Virus record (IMG/VR): IMGVR_UViG_3300036806_000298 | Location: 1-32,677 of that record | Direction: 5' to 3' (one strand) | DNA length: 32,677 bases | DNA from: a virus | In this document: positions 1 through 6,062 of the stretch, one piece after another | How the letters are laid out: each line of letters starts with the position of its first letter | Numbering within the stretch: position 1 is the first letter of the stretch | The notes under the pieces: model-generated | Databases searched by the model: none | Told to the model about the DNA's origin: nothing | Seen by the model: only the letters and a program-made list of their open reading frames with translations | Program-made: the position numbers and the translations under genes

Positions 1-483
1 GAACGGCAGGCCGGTGACGAGCAGCTCCCCATGGACCTGCACTTTGTAGCTCTCCGGCAGCCGGCCCTCGATGAGGTATTCCGCCTGCGCCGCGGCCTGG
101 GGCGCTTTCAATTCGAGTGCGCCCGCGTAGCTGCCTGAATCAGCGACGAGCAATCCATCGGTTGACGAGCAAAATCGTCCGCAGTCGGAGACTGCGAGTC
201 CGATTTGCTCGACCTCGAATTCGGTAAACGATTCGTACCACCGCCGGGCGTGCGGCTCGTTGCGAATGCCTTCGCGCATGGCCTCGCTGATGTACTCGTC
301 GGCCGGCCCCGGCGCCCGGTTCGACATCCGCTCGGCGATCAGTTGGTAGACGTACTTGTCCATCGACCTCGACAACTCACCTTTGACCGGCGTTATGATC
401 TTGTCCATCGAAGACGAGCACGGCAGGCCCCTTCGAGCCAACCACCATTCCGGGCTTTTTTGCGGCATCTTGAGGATTTTCAC
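1..483 (-). CDS. YqaJ-type viral recombinase/exonuclease, 3' end cut by the window edge
   Basis: A 161-codon reading frame, open to the left edge, carries the layout of YqaJ/lambda-exonuclease nucleases (PD-(D/E)XK fold). Seen: SPEWWLARR near residues 10-18; a helix with NEPHARRWYE (Glu76); STDGLL with Asp109; ALELKAP with Glu124-x-Lys126; and KVQVHGELLVTG with Gln149. These are the metal-binding and catalytic positions of the family. By family knowledge, such enzymes degrade one strand of duplex DNA from ends and hand single strands to an annealing partner, here the ERF gene just upstream. The start is taken as GTG at 483, overlapping the ERF stop as GTGA and preceded by a purine-rich GGCGGGAA; the ATG at 468 is the alternative. 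The C-terminus lies outside the window, so total length is unknown. Confidence 0.88.
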   Translation of the reverse strand, partial: MKILKMPQKSPEWWLARRGLPCSSSMDKIITPVKGELSRSMDKYVYQLIAERMSNRAPGPADEYISEAMREGIRNEPHARRWYESFTEFEVEQIGLAVSDCGRFCSSTDGLLVADSGSYAGALELKAPQAAAQAEYLIEGRLPESYKVQVHGELLVTGLPF

Positions 484-1283
484 TTCCCGCCTGCCTTTCG
501 CGCCTTGGCGTTCTTGAGCTTGAACGTCAAGTTTTCCATGCCCGGCCCGTAGCGATCCTGCGGAGAATGAGCGAGCGTCCGGTCGCCGCGTTCTTCACCC
601 TTTTCGAGGCCGAGCATGAAAGCCAAAAACTTCGTTTCATCGAACGGGGCGCCGAGTTCGCGAATCTCGGAAATCAGTTCGTTCATCGATTCGATTTGAG
701 TACTCGTCAGCAGTTCGCCGCCGGACTCGGCGCTGCCGTCATTGTCCTCGTCGGCGACCGTCAGATTGAAAACCAAATACAGTAGGTAACGGCGCCCGTA
801 GGAATCGGTCGATCCTTCTGCCTGGATCGGCGTCATTGCGAGTTGACCGCCTTGCGGTCCTTTGCCGAGGTCTGGCGTCAGGTCTCGCCAATACGATTTC
901 ACGTGACCGAGTTCGTGCGTCACTTCCGCGACGATTCGGATTTTGCCAGGCAGTGACGCCTGCCCTTCCGTGAACGAAACGGAAAATCCCTCTTCGGTGT
1001 AAACCGGGACGATCGCCGCGTTGACCGTTTCGAGCTTGGGATAACGCGACCTGGTGTTTTTGTTTATCGCGTCGCGAACGATCGCCGGCAAACGCTGCTG
1101 GCAACGCACCATGGCCGCCGCGAAGGCTTCGATCGCCTGCATCTTTTTCCAGTGTTCGGCCATGTCCATCATCTTGCCGAGCGCTACGACGTCCGTTCCC
1201 CGCTCGATCATCTTGTCGAGCAACGGAAACGGATTGTCCACGCGCACCAACGGCAGTTCGGCGGGTTCTTTTTGGTCAGACAT
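480..1283 (-). CDS. erf: ERF-family single-strand DNA annealing protein
   Basis: 267 aa. The ERF (essential recombination function) signature is clear. It has an N-terminal helical stretch (LDKMIERGTDVVAL), then an AIEAFAAAMVRCQQRLPAI segment, the SRYPKLETVNAAIVPVYTEEGFSVSF core, and the QAEGSTDSYGRRYLLY motif followed by the acidic ADEDNDG. ERF proteins form rings that anneal complementary single strands during phage recombination and genome circularisation. The acidic, lower-complexity C-terminus is also usual. The ATG at 1283 was chosen because GAGGGCGACCTC precedes it and it overlaps the upstream stop by 8 bases; an upstream in-frame ATG at 1421 would extend deep into the neighbour. Translationally coupled to the exonuclease at its 3' end, it makes a two-gene recombination module. 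Confidence 0.92.
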   Translation of the reverse strand: MSDQKEPAELPLVRVDNPFPLLDKMIERGTDVVALGKMMDMAEHWKKMQAIEAFAAAMVRCQQRLPAIVRDAINKNTRSRYPKLETVNAAIVPVYTEEGFSVSFTEGQASLPGKIRIVAEVTHELGHVKSYWRDLTPDLGKGPQGGQLAMTPIQAEGSTDSYGRRYLLYLVFNLTVADEDNDGSAESGGELLTSTQIESMNELISEIRELGAPFDETKFLAFMLGLEKGEERGDRTLAHSPQDRYGPGMENLTFKLKNAKARKAGGK

Positions 1284-1533
1284 TGAGGTCGCCCTCGCTC
1301 GCGAGTTCGGATTGCGAGGCCGTCCGCTCTTGCAGTTCCCGGCACTCATGCACGATCTCGTAACCGAGGTCGAGCAATTGCTCGATTGCTCGCGGACCTC
1401 GGCGAAAAATGTTGATTTCAACGATCATGCCTCCGGCGCGAATGCACAGAAAAGACACGTCGCTCGTGGCGGTCGGCCCCTGCAGGGTGGCGCTCAAGCC
1501 GTCATGCTCGGACCCAATGCTCATGCTAATCAT
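1276..1533 (-). CDS. Small early protein, function unknown
   Basis: 85 aa, beginning MISMSIGSEHDG. GGAG lies 7 bases before the ATG at 1533; an in-frame upstream ATG at 1584 lacks such a site. The 3' end overlaps the ERF start by 8 bases, so the two are probably co-translated. Nothing in it matches a family I know. It is mixed alpha/beta with a hydrophobic centre (CIRAGGMIVEINIF) and an acidic, charged C-terminus. Its position next to ERF suggests an accessory role in recombination, but that is only a guess from context. Confidence 0.6.
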   Translation of the reverse strand: MISMSIGSEHDGLSATLQGPTATSDVSFLCIRAGGMIVEINIFRRGPRAIEQLLDLGYEIVHECRELQERTASQSELASEGDLNV

Positions 1534-1624
1534 GTCGTATCTCCAGTGGGAAAAAGGGAAAAGGCGATCCATCGCCGGGAGCATCCGGCTCCAAGTCCTC
1601 GGCTCAGCCGGCCGGCGTCCGTGG

Positions 1625-1837
1625 TCAACGATTGCTTTCGATCAGGTTTCGCAGCGCCGTCGCGATCTCAGCGTCTTCGGCGTCGCTCGTAAATGTAGCC
1701 AAGCCGTTCTCTTCGACGCCGAGAACCTCCAGGCACTCGCGCTGACCCGGATCGTACATATCGGGCCGGTAAGCTCGGTAATGCCGACAATCGACGTCGA
1801 CGATGCGGCCGTTGGCGAGCGTGATGGTTGCGGTCAT
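1625..1837 (-). CDS. Small early protein, function unknown
   Basis: 70 aa, starting MTATITLANGRIVDVD. The ATG overlaps the preceding gene's stop as ATGA (1834-1837), and AAGGCG lies about 10 bases upstream, which favours this start over the ATG at 1897. The first half looks like a compact beta sheet; the second half is acidic (SDAEDAEIATALRNLIESN) and probably helical. No recognised domain. Part of the leftward early operon. Confidence 0.6.
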   Translation of the reverse strand: MTATITLANGRIVDVDCRHYRAYRPDMYDPGQRECLEVLGVEENGLATFTSDAEDAEIATALRNLIESNR

Positions 1838-2178
1838 TTGGGTTTCGCCTTGAATAATGCGACTCGACATTTCATATATGCGCCAATTTTTGGGCAACCT
1901 GAACTGTGCCGGCCAAGTCCTAAACGGTCCGCGCGATCACAACACGGTTGATTGTCGGCCGCAAACGCGTCCGCCATCGCCTCACAGGCGGCGAGCAAAT
2001 CTGGAGCGGCCGCGATGAGCCGTAAATTCTCAAGGTCGCAGTCCTTTGGATGCCAGATTTCAATAACTAAGCAATTGTCTTCATCGAGAACTTCCGCGAC
2101 TTGTTGGCTTTTGACAGTGCGGTCAAAACTCTGCACCGCCGAATGTCGAAACGTCCATTGCCGGATTTTATCTTTCAT
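1834..2178 (-). CDS. Small early phage protein with the LIAAAPDLLAACEA helix
   Basis: 114 aa. It contains LRLIAAAPDLLAACEAMADAF, the short helical motif (RLIAAAPDLLEAL type) found in many small phage-encoded proteins of unknown role, often in early regions. The N-terminal half is a charged beta-like segment (VAEVLDEDNCLVIEIWHPKD). A strong GGGAGGGGTGAG ribosome site precedes the ATG at 2178. The stop overlaps the next start as ATGA. Function unknown; recognition is of the motif only. Confidence 0.65.
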   Translation of the reverse strand: MKDKIRQWTFRHSAVQSFDRTVKSQQVAEVLDEDNCLVIEIWHPKDCDLENLRLIAAAPDLLAACEAMADAFAADNQPCCDRADRLGLGRHSSGCPKIGAYMKCRVALFKAKPK

Positions 2179-2181
2179 CTC

Positions 2182-2454
2182 TCACCCCTCCCTTGCAAGT
2201 ACATCGCCGAGCGACCATTCTTCCCCGTCGAGGCCGACGACGACTGCCGGTGCGGCGTCTTCCTCGAACTCGGCCGCAAGCTCATTGACCTCCGCGCACA
2301 GTGCGTCGGCCGTGGCGACCGCGTCCCGCACCTCGCACTCGATCCTGTCCAGGCCGTCGAGCGCTCGGCTTAAGGCGGCCCGCGTCTCCGGTTCGTCGTT
2401 TGACGCTTGCGCGCGGCGGATTTGCAGGCGGACGTAGTTGATTGACGAAAGCAT
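2182..2454 (-). CDS. Small acidic helical early protein, function unknown
   Basis: 90 aa. Long helical stretch rich in Arg, Glu, Asp and Ala (ALSRALDGLDRIECEVRDA then LCAEVNELAAEFEEDAAP), likely coiled coil, ending in a short beta-like tail (VVVGLDGEEWSLGDVL). GAGGAAG lies about a dozen bases before the ATG at 2454. It ends 3 bases before the next gene starts, so it belongs to the same transcript. No family recognised. Confidence 0.6.
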   Translation of the reverse strand: MLSSINYVRLQIRRAQASNDEPETRAALSRALDGLDRIECEVRDAVATADALCAEVNELAAEFEEDAAPAVVVGLDGEEWSLGDVLAREG

Positions 2455-2468
2455 AATTTGTTACTTCC

Positions 2469-2780
2469 TCAAAGAGCCGCGATCTCGTCACGTACCCTAA
2501 AAAGCTCTTGGGTCGCGAGCTGTTTTGCAAATACAAGCATCTTCGATTTGTCGAGTCCCCCGACGCAATCGCGGCCGTTCTCATTCCGCGCGAAAAGTGT
2601 CACGCACCGATCTCGTGGGTCAGTCCTGGGCAATTCGGCCTGCGTCGGATCGATGTGAATCCAAATATCCGCGTTGGTATTGACTCCGTCCAAGAACTCT
2701 TGCAGTTTAGTGGCGCGAGCAGTGAGGCTCGCGAACAGGTCTAGCCGAACTCTTGCCGTAGCTGCATCGTGATCTGTCAT
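2469..2780 (-). CDS. Small early protein, function unknown
   Basis: 103 aa. AGGAAA lies 7-8 bases before the ATG at 2780. N-terminal helix (LDLFASLTARATKLQEFLDGV), a beta-like central part (ADIWIHIDP, DRCVTLFARNENG) and a helical C-terminus (KMLVFAKQLATQELFRVRDE). No recognised motif. It is the first protein-coding gene after the tRNA-like pair on this strand, with about 40 bases between them. Confidence 0.6.
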   Translation of the reverse strand: MTDHDAATARVRLDLFASLTARATKLQEFLDGVNTNADIWIHIDPTQAELPRTDPRDRCVTLFARNENGRDCVGGLDKSKMLVFAKQLATQELFRVRDEIAAL

Positions 2781-2817
2781 TAGCGTTTCCTAAAAATGGT
2801 GCCGGGACGCAAATAAA

Positions 2818-2927
2818 TCGAGAGAGTCCGAATCGAACGGACACTGGCGGCTTGTCTTTTGGCGAATCACTCCAAAGATTCCACCGCCGGCGGAGTCTCC
2901 GCTGGCTTCCCATTCGCCCATCTCTCG
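2818..2927 (-). tRNA. tRNA-like gene with long variable region; anticodon not assignable
   Basis: Read on the minus strand, the ends form a perfect 7-bp acceptor stem (CGAGAGA with TCTCTCG, 2921-2927 and 2819-2825). A perfect 5-bp T stem encloses the canonical loop TTCGATT (2826-2842). TG at positions 8-9 and a 3-bp GGC/GCC D stem with a GG-containing loop follow the acceptor, as in class II tRNAs. The centre is odd: a hairpin GCGGA-GAC-TCCGC stands where the anticodon arm should be, without U33. A second arm (GAATC, loop TTTGGAGT, GATTC) nested inside GGCGG/CCGCC could instead hold the anticodon. Total length about 110 nt; no CCA is encoded. It may be a functional class II tRNA with unusual inserts or a decayed one. 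Confidence 0.5.
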
Positions 2928-2929
2928 AC

Positions 2930-3013
2930 TAACCGGGGCGGGAGTTGAACCCGCCGCAGAGCGCCTAGGACTACCCTGCCCCTGGAATGCCGTCCAGTGC
3001 CACCCCGCCGGCC
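2930..3013 (-). tRNA. Second tRNA-like element, degenerate
   Basis: Only 2 bases separate it from the other tRNA-like element. Seen on the minus strand: a perfect T arm GCGGG-TTCAACT-CCCGC (2938-2954) followed by CCCGGTT and an A in the discriminator position. A GGCCGGC at 3007-3013 could pair with CCCGGTT at six of seven positions, counting two G-U pairs, giving an 84-nt span typical of a tRNA. The anticodon arm is not convincing: CAGGG/CTCTG pair around a 12-base loop that includes GTCCTAG (possible CCT anticodon). I treat it as a tRNA-like or decayed tRNA gene; the T arm is the firm part. Confidence 0.35.
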
Positions 3014-3017
3014 AAGT

Positions 3018-3138
3018 GCCCGCTCCCCGCGAAAGCCAGCGGGGCGGGCGGCGTCGTAATTGCAGCGTGCCCGAGTTGCACCGGCGGCACGGCCAGATCG
3101 TGCCGAGTTGCCCCTGGGCGACCTTTATCGATCCCAGG
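3018..3138. other. Run of strong hairpins in a gene-free stretch
   Basis: This gene-free block (about 3014-3228) holds consecutive inverted repeats. GCCCG..CCCCGC pairs with GCGGGGCGGGC at 3018-3049 with a 2-base bulge. CGGCACG and CGTGCCG pair perfectly around a 7-base loop at 3085-3105. CCTGGG and CCCAGG pair around a 14-base loop at 3113-3138. A near repeat CCGAGTTGC occurs at both flanks of the middle hairpin. I see no convincing ORF. The spacing suggests a folded RNA rather than random GC-rich sequence; the strand is uncertain, but a terminator follows on the plus strand. Confidence 0.4.
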
Positions 3139-3151
3139 CTCAGGCCCTTTG

Positions 3152-3172
3152 CCCCACCGCGCGTGGGGTTTT
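3152..3172 (+). terminator. Rho-independent terminator, plus strand
   Basis: CCCCAC (3152-3157), loop CGCGC, GTGGGG (3163-3168), then TTTT. A 6-bp GC-rich stem with a U tract is the standard intrinsic terminator. No plus-strand gene lies upstream, so it either ends an unannotated RNA from the hairpin block or blocks read-through against the leftward early operon. Confidence 0.5.
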
Positions 3173-3228
3173 CTCGCGGGTCTTCCGCTCTCCGCTGCTG
3201 AGGCGGGCAGCGCGGGGGAGGGGGATAT

Positions 3229-3522
3229 TTATTTCATCGCCCGCAACTGTTTTTTCAAATCGGCGAGCCTGGATTTTTTTTCAGCCATCTCCTCGTGACC
3301 AATAGATCGCATTCGCCCCGGCGCGTCATTTTGATCCGGACCGATCTCCCGGCGCTGCCCACCCACGGTCTGATACACCTCTCGATTCGCGAAATATGGA
3401 TCGCCAGAGCCGACTTTGCGACAAGCCTCACTGGCTCCGTAGGTTCCCTGGTTGGTCTCCATGTGAACTTCACAAGCCGTCAAGCCATCGATTTCGTTTT
3501 GCAATTCGATTTTCGTTTTCAT
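3229..3522 (-). CDS. Small charged early protein, coiled-coil ends
   Basis: 97 aa, starting MKTKIELQNEIDGL. The ATG at 3522 is preceded by GGGAGA at a good distance; upstream in-frame codons overlap the neighbour without such a site. Both ends look like helical coiled coil (KIELQNEIDGL at the start, MAEKKSRLADLKKQLRAMK at the end). A polar central part follows (TYGASEACRKVGSGDPYFA). No family recognised. Confidence 0.55.
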   Translation of the reverse strand: MKTKIELQNEIDGLTACEVHMETNQGTYGASEACRKVGSGDPYFANREVYQTVGGQRREIGPDQNDAPGRMRSIGHEEMAEKKSRLADLKKQLRAMK

Positions 3523-3616
3523 TTTATCATCTCTCCCGGCTCCATCACGAGCCGACCTGCCGCTGTTCGCCGCGGCCAACGCGCCCCGCATTGCCGGCGG
3601 GTCGGACGGCACTTCG

Positions 3617-3910
3617 TCATGGTGCGATATTGCGAAAAAACGCATCAACCCCGAATTGTTCCTGATATCGTGCCGTAATGCTCGACCAATGATCCAAATT
3701 GTCGAACGTAACGTCGAAAAAATCGATTGCAAAAATGTCGTCAAACGAGTCATCAGGTCCGATGCCGAGCTTGACTGTGCGTTGGTTGACGTCGAATTTT
3801 GCAATGTGCAATGACCGACCATCCCGAAGTCCGAATCCGTGCCGCGAAGCTTTTGGATAACTATCGATCACGTCCTGGAGTCCGCGTCGAACCAATTGGT
3901 CTACCGTCAT
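3617..3910 (-). CDS. Small early protein, function unknown
   Basis: 97 aa. AAAGGTG lies about 6 bases before the ATG at 3910. Helical start (MTVDQLVRRGLQDVIDSYP), then alternating hydrophobic strands (KLGIGPDDSFDDIFAIDFFDVTFDNLDHW). Composition is soluble and rather acidic. No domain recognised. About 110 bases without a gene lie upstream before the next gene's stop; they contain a TTGACA on this strand but no matching -10 element at normal spacing. Confidence 0.55.
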   Translation of the reverse strand: MTVDQLVRRGLQDVIDSYPKASRHGFGLRDGRSLHIAKFDVNQRTVKLGIGPDDSFDDIFAIDFFDVTFDNLDHWSSITARYQEQFGVDAFFRNIAP

Positions 3911-4021
3911 TTTTGCACCTTTAATTTTGTGTCATGATGTCGCCCCGCGAAGGCCGGCGGCGTAATAGGTGTGGTGTCAAGCCAGCATTTCGCCGGCCTC
4001 AAGCCTGACGGGCTGACCGAA

Positions 4022-4378
4022 TCAAATCGTTTGGCCGCATGTCGGACAACACGGACATTCTCCGTCTTCGGCCTCCCGTATCGGCAACCAACGGACCCGC
4101 TTGCCGTTGGCCGTCTCTACCGATTTTCGATGGTCCGAGATTTTTGTGAACGCGACGTGGCTGTTCTCGTCGTCGTACATTTCCAGCGTCCCACCATTCG
4201 ATACGCCGACGTGCCAACCCTCCGGCGCGGTAATGACCATCGGCTTCGACGACCATCCCCCGCTTTCATTTTCCTCGCACGAGATGTGCGTGCAATATTG
4301 CTCTGGGTTGATGTCGGTCCAATAGACCAGGAACACCGGGATCGAACACGTTTTCGCGACATTAACCATTCTGCTCAT
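4022..4378 (-). CDS. Small protein with C-terminal Cys-rich zinc-ribbon-like tail
   Basis: 118 aa from the ATG at 4378, preceded by GGGGTGGATT. The C-terminus ends CPCCPTCGQTI, a cluster of closely spaced cysteines likely to bind zinc, close to the zinc tails seen in small phage proteins. The central part is beta-rich (IPVFLVYWTD, GWSSKPMVITAPEGWHVGV). The start overlaps the preceding small ORF stop as ATGA. Function unknown. Confidence 0.6.
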   Translation of the reverse strand: MSRMVNVAKTCSIPVFLVYWTDINPEQYCTHISCEENESGGWSSKPMVITAPEGWHVGVSNGGTLEMYDDENSHVAFTKISDHRKSVETANGKRVRWLPIREAEDGECPCCPTCGQTI

Positions 4379-4545
4379 AATCCACCCCTGGAACTGATAT
4401 GTCTGACGGTCAAGCCGTACGTCGGCTTGCAACGCTCCCGTTCTGCGAACCGTTTCCCCGGCACGGGAGTACACCGGGTAGGGGTGGATTCATTATCCAC
4501 CACGCCAAACCACACGGGCGCGCACAAGCTTTTGAGCGCCCGCAT
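4375..4545 (-). CDS. Possible 56-aa early protein
   Basis: An ORF starting MRALKSLCAPVW, ending in an ATGA overlap with the next gene. That coupling argues for it. Against it, the only purine-rich site (GGAGGAG) abuts the ATG, and a TTG 12 bases upstream has no clear site. Composition is basic with scattered Cys. It starts 14 bases downstream of the shared palindromic motif at 4559-4572. I rate it as possible only. Confidence 0.35.
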   Translation of the reverse strand: MRALKSLCAPVWFGVVDNESTPTRCTPVPGKRFAERERCKPTYGLTVRHISSRGGL

Positions 4546-4558
4546 CTCCTCCGCCAAA

Positions 4559-4572
4559 CAAGTGTCTTACAC
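4559..4572 (-). promoter_or_regulatory. Copy of the early-region palindromic motif
   Basis: On the minus strand this reads GTGTAAGACACTTG, identical over 14 bases to plus-strand 6533-6546 in the divergent promoter region. The core GTGT-AAG-ACAC is an inverted repeat. It lies between two early genes and faces the downstream genes in the same sense as the other copy does. A repressor or activator site is likely; I see no clear -35/-10 pair here. Confidence 0.45.
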
Positions 4573-4608
4573 CGGCGATTTCAGCGGTCGCCGTAAGCCG
4601 CCGCACAA

Positions 4609-4956
4609 TCAGCCAACCGTCAGCTCGATGCCGTCCCTGGACTCCGCCGGCACGGTGCCCGTTACCGTAACCGTCGTCGGCGCCGGCACTTGGAGCGCGA
4701 CGCATGCATTGGCAACTATCCGGGGATTCCGGACAGTTCGTTGCTGCACCAAAATTGCTGCTCCTGGCAGACGTTGCGATAGGTCTTGCACCGCGGCCCT
4801 CTCGTGGACGAGTTGGTAAACGCCGATTATCAGCCCTCGTTTGCCGCGATTCGCCGCCTTTACGCGATCGACCCGCTCTACAACGTTCAGGCGCCCATCC
4901 ATCGGACATAAGACTACGCGCCGCCGTGTCCCGAACACGCAATAATACGCCGCCAT
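4609..4956 (-). CDS. Small early protein, function unknown
   Basis: 115 aa, starting MAAYYCVFGTRRRVVLCP. The ATG at 4956 follows GGGGGTGTGTG, the same 14-base leader (including ATG) that precedes the gene starting at 5276. The N-terminus is beta-like and basic; the middle contains RGLIIGVYQLVHERAAVQDL, and the end is Thr/Val-rich (VPAPTTVTVTGTVPAES). No family recognised. It could also be longer upstream, but the ribosome site favours this start. Confidence 0.5.
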   Translation of the reverse strand: MAAYYCVFGTRRRVVLCPMDGRLNVVERVDRVKAANRGKRGLIIGVYQLVHERAAVQDLSQRLPGAAILVQQRTVRNPRIVANACVALQVPAPTTVTVTGTVPAESRDGIELTVG

Positions 4957-5036
4957 CACACACCCCCTGGACTTGGAACCAGTCCCCGAGCAACATGCCG
5001 GGGAGCCGCTTACGGCCCGCTGGGGCCGTCCTCGCG

Positions 5037-5276
5037 TCACCGCGTCCAACCAGGTCCACGAGACTGAGCCTCCGCAAGATCGTCTTCGTCATCGCTCACG
5101 TAAGGAACGAGCCACACAACCGGCCCGCTGACCGAGCTGACGAGATAATCGTCCAAATGCCAAAGCCCCGTCCGCAGCTCGCTCGCTTGGTCGAGGACGA
5201 GACTAACCGCGCCGCATTCGGTCGTCGGCTCCGTCATCAGCACGTCGGCCCGTTTGCACCATTCACGCAACGTCAT
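5037..5276 (-). CDS. Small early protein, function unknown
   Basis: 79 aa, starting MTLREWCKRADVL, with GGGGGTGTGTG right before the ATG at 5276. N-terminal helix, then a beta-rich middle (GAVSLVLDQA, VVWLVPYVSDD) and an acidic end (DDEDDLAEAQ). Part of the leftward operon. No recognised motif. Confidence 0.55.
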   Translation of the reverse strand: MTLREWCKRADVLMTEPTTECGAVSLVLDQASELRTGLWHLDDYLVSSVSGPVVWLVPYVSDDEDDLAEAQSRGPGWTR

Positions 5277-5328
5277 CACACACCCCCATAAGCCAAAGGA
5301 ACCAGCGAACCACTCGCCGATCCGAGAA

Positions 5329-5583
5329 CTACCGTCCTGATGCACGGCAGACGCTCTGATAGTGCCGCAATCGAATCTCGGCCGGAATGCCGATGAGCCG
5401 CGAAGGAGCAAGCATTCGTGCCGCAACCCGCGATGGACACCGCTTTGCAGCGTCAGCATGCGGCGAGCTGGTGTAAGCATACCCAGCGTTCTGCGACAGA
5501 TGGTCGAGAGCATAGAAGCCCCCACTGGCATCGAACCCGTAATCGATGATCGAATCCCCGATGGTCAGTGTTCCCGTCGCCAT
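5329..5583 (-). CDS. Small early protein, function unknown
   Basis: 84 aa, beginning MATGTLTIGDSIIDYGFD. GGGAGA lies 6-7 bases before the ATG at 5583. The first 40 residues look like a compact beta fold with aromatic residues; the C-terminal part is Arg-rich (PSRLIGIPAEIRLRHYQSVCRA). It overlaps the 3' end of the preceding gene by 19 bases. No family recognised. Confidence 0.5.
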   Translation of the reverse strand: MATGTLTIGDSIIDYGFDASGGFYALDHLSQNAGYAYTSSPHADAAKRCPSRVAARMLAPSRLIGIPAEIRLRHYQSVCRASGR

Positions 5584-5792
5584 GATCGTCTCCCTTGTGT
5601 TGGTCCGTGATGAGTGATGCGAGCCGCGGCGATAGAGAGGGGGTTGTCAAACCCTTCGCCCCCCCCACGATTTTCCCCCTCGTCGTTTTCGTCGATCCCC
5701 CCACAAAAGCCGTCGCTGTCAAGTTCCCCCCACAGCTCCTCGTCTGTTGGCCTGGCGGGCTGAAACCGATCAATGTCGTCGTCGCCGTTCAT
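5565..5792 (-). CDS. Small acidic early protein, function unknown
   Basis: 75 aa, starting MNGDDDIDRFQPARP. The ATG at 5792 follows GGTGGC. The N-terminal two thirds are strongly acidic and probably disordered (DEELWGELDSDGF, DENDEGENRGGG). The stop lies inside the start of the next gene. Upstream (5793-6032) is about 240 bases with no gene: pyrimidine-rich on the plus strand with T runs, and a TTGACA on the minus strand lacking a matching -10. Confidence 0.45.
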   Translation of the reverse strand: MNGDDDIDRFQPARPTDEELWGELDSDGFCGGIDENDEGENRGGGEGFDNPLSIAAARITHHGPTQGRRSWRREH

Positions 5793-6032
5793 CGAGCCAC
5801 CATATAAAAGGTTGTTTTTTCGTCGTCGAGAGATCGCTTTCGGTACAAGAGCGGCGATGTCAAGCCCTGGATAAAAGGATGGTCGGCCGGCAGCGGCGCC
5901 GGCCAGGACGGAACCCGGCCCCCGGTGGGGGTGGGACGCGGCGGGTGAGACTTGACCCTCCCCCATTTCCCCTTTTCTTTTCGATTTCGATTCTTTTTTT
6001 TCTGTTTTCCGACCGAAAAGTGTCAGACAGTT

Positions 6033-6062
6033 TCAGGTGAGTCACGTGACTCAGGGGAATTT
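6033..6062 (-). repeat. Left copy of a 30-bp inverted repeat pair
   Basis: 30 bases identical, apart from one position (6045), to the reverse complement of 23197-23226. Its centre is a perfect 16-base palindrome TGAGTCACGTGACTCA (6037-6052). It starts at the stop codon of the 6061-6495 gene, so in the transcribed sense it lies directly 3' of a gene, as does the right copy. Possible roles are terminator or RNA-stability hairpin, protein-binding site, or recombination site. Confidence 0.7.

Noticed and set aside
205-552. Plus-strand ORF of 115 aa at the left end
   Set aside because: It lies opposite the exonuclease and ERF genes, has low-complexity Arg/Pro/Leu composition and no ribosome site; a shadow of the minus-strand genes.
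3085-3105. Possible third tRNA (anticodon-arm-like hairpin with CTG in the loop on the minus strand)
   Set aside because: The hairpin is perfect, but no matching T arm or acceptor stem is found at the right distances.
3965-3990. Minus-strand promoter from TTGACA near 3971-3976
   Set aside because: No -10 element at 16-18 bases; the TATTAC downstream is too close.
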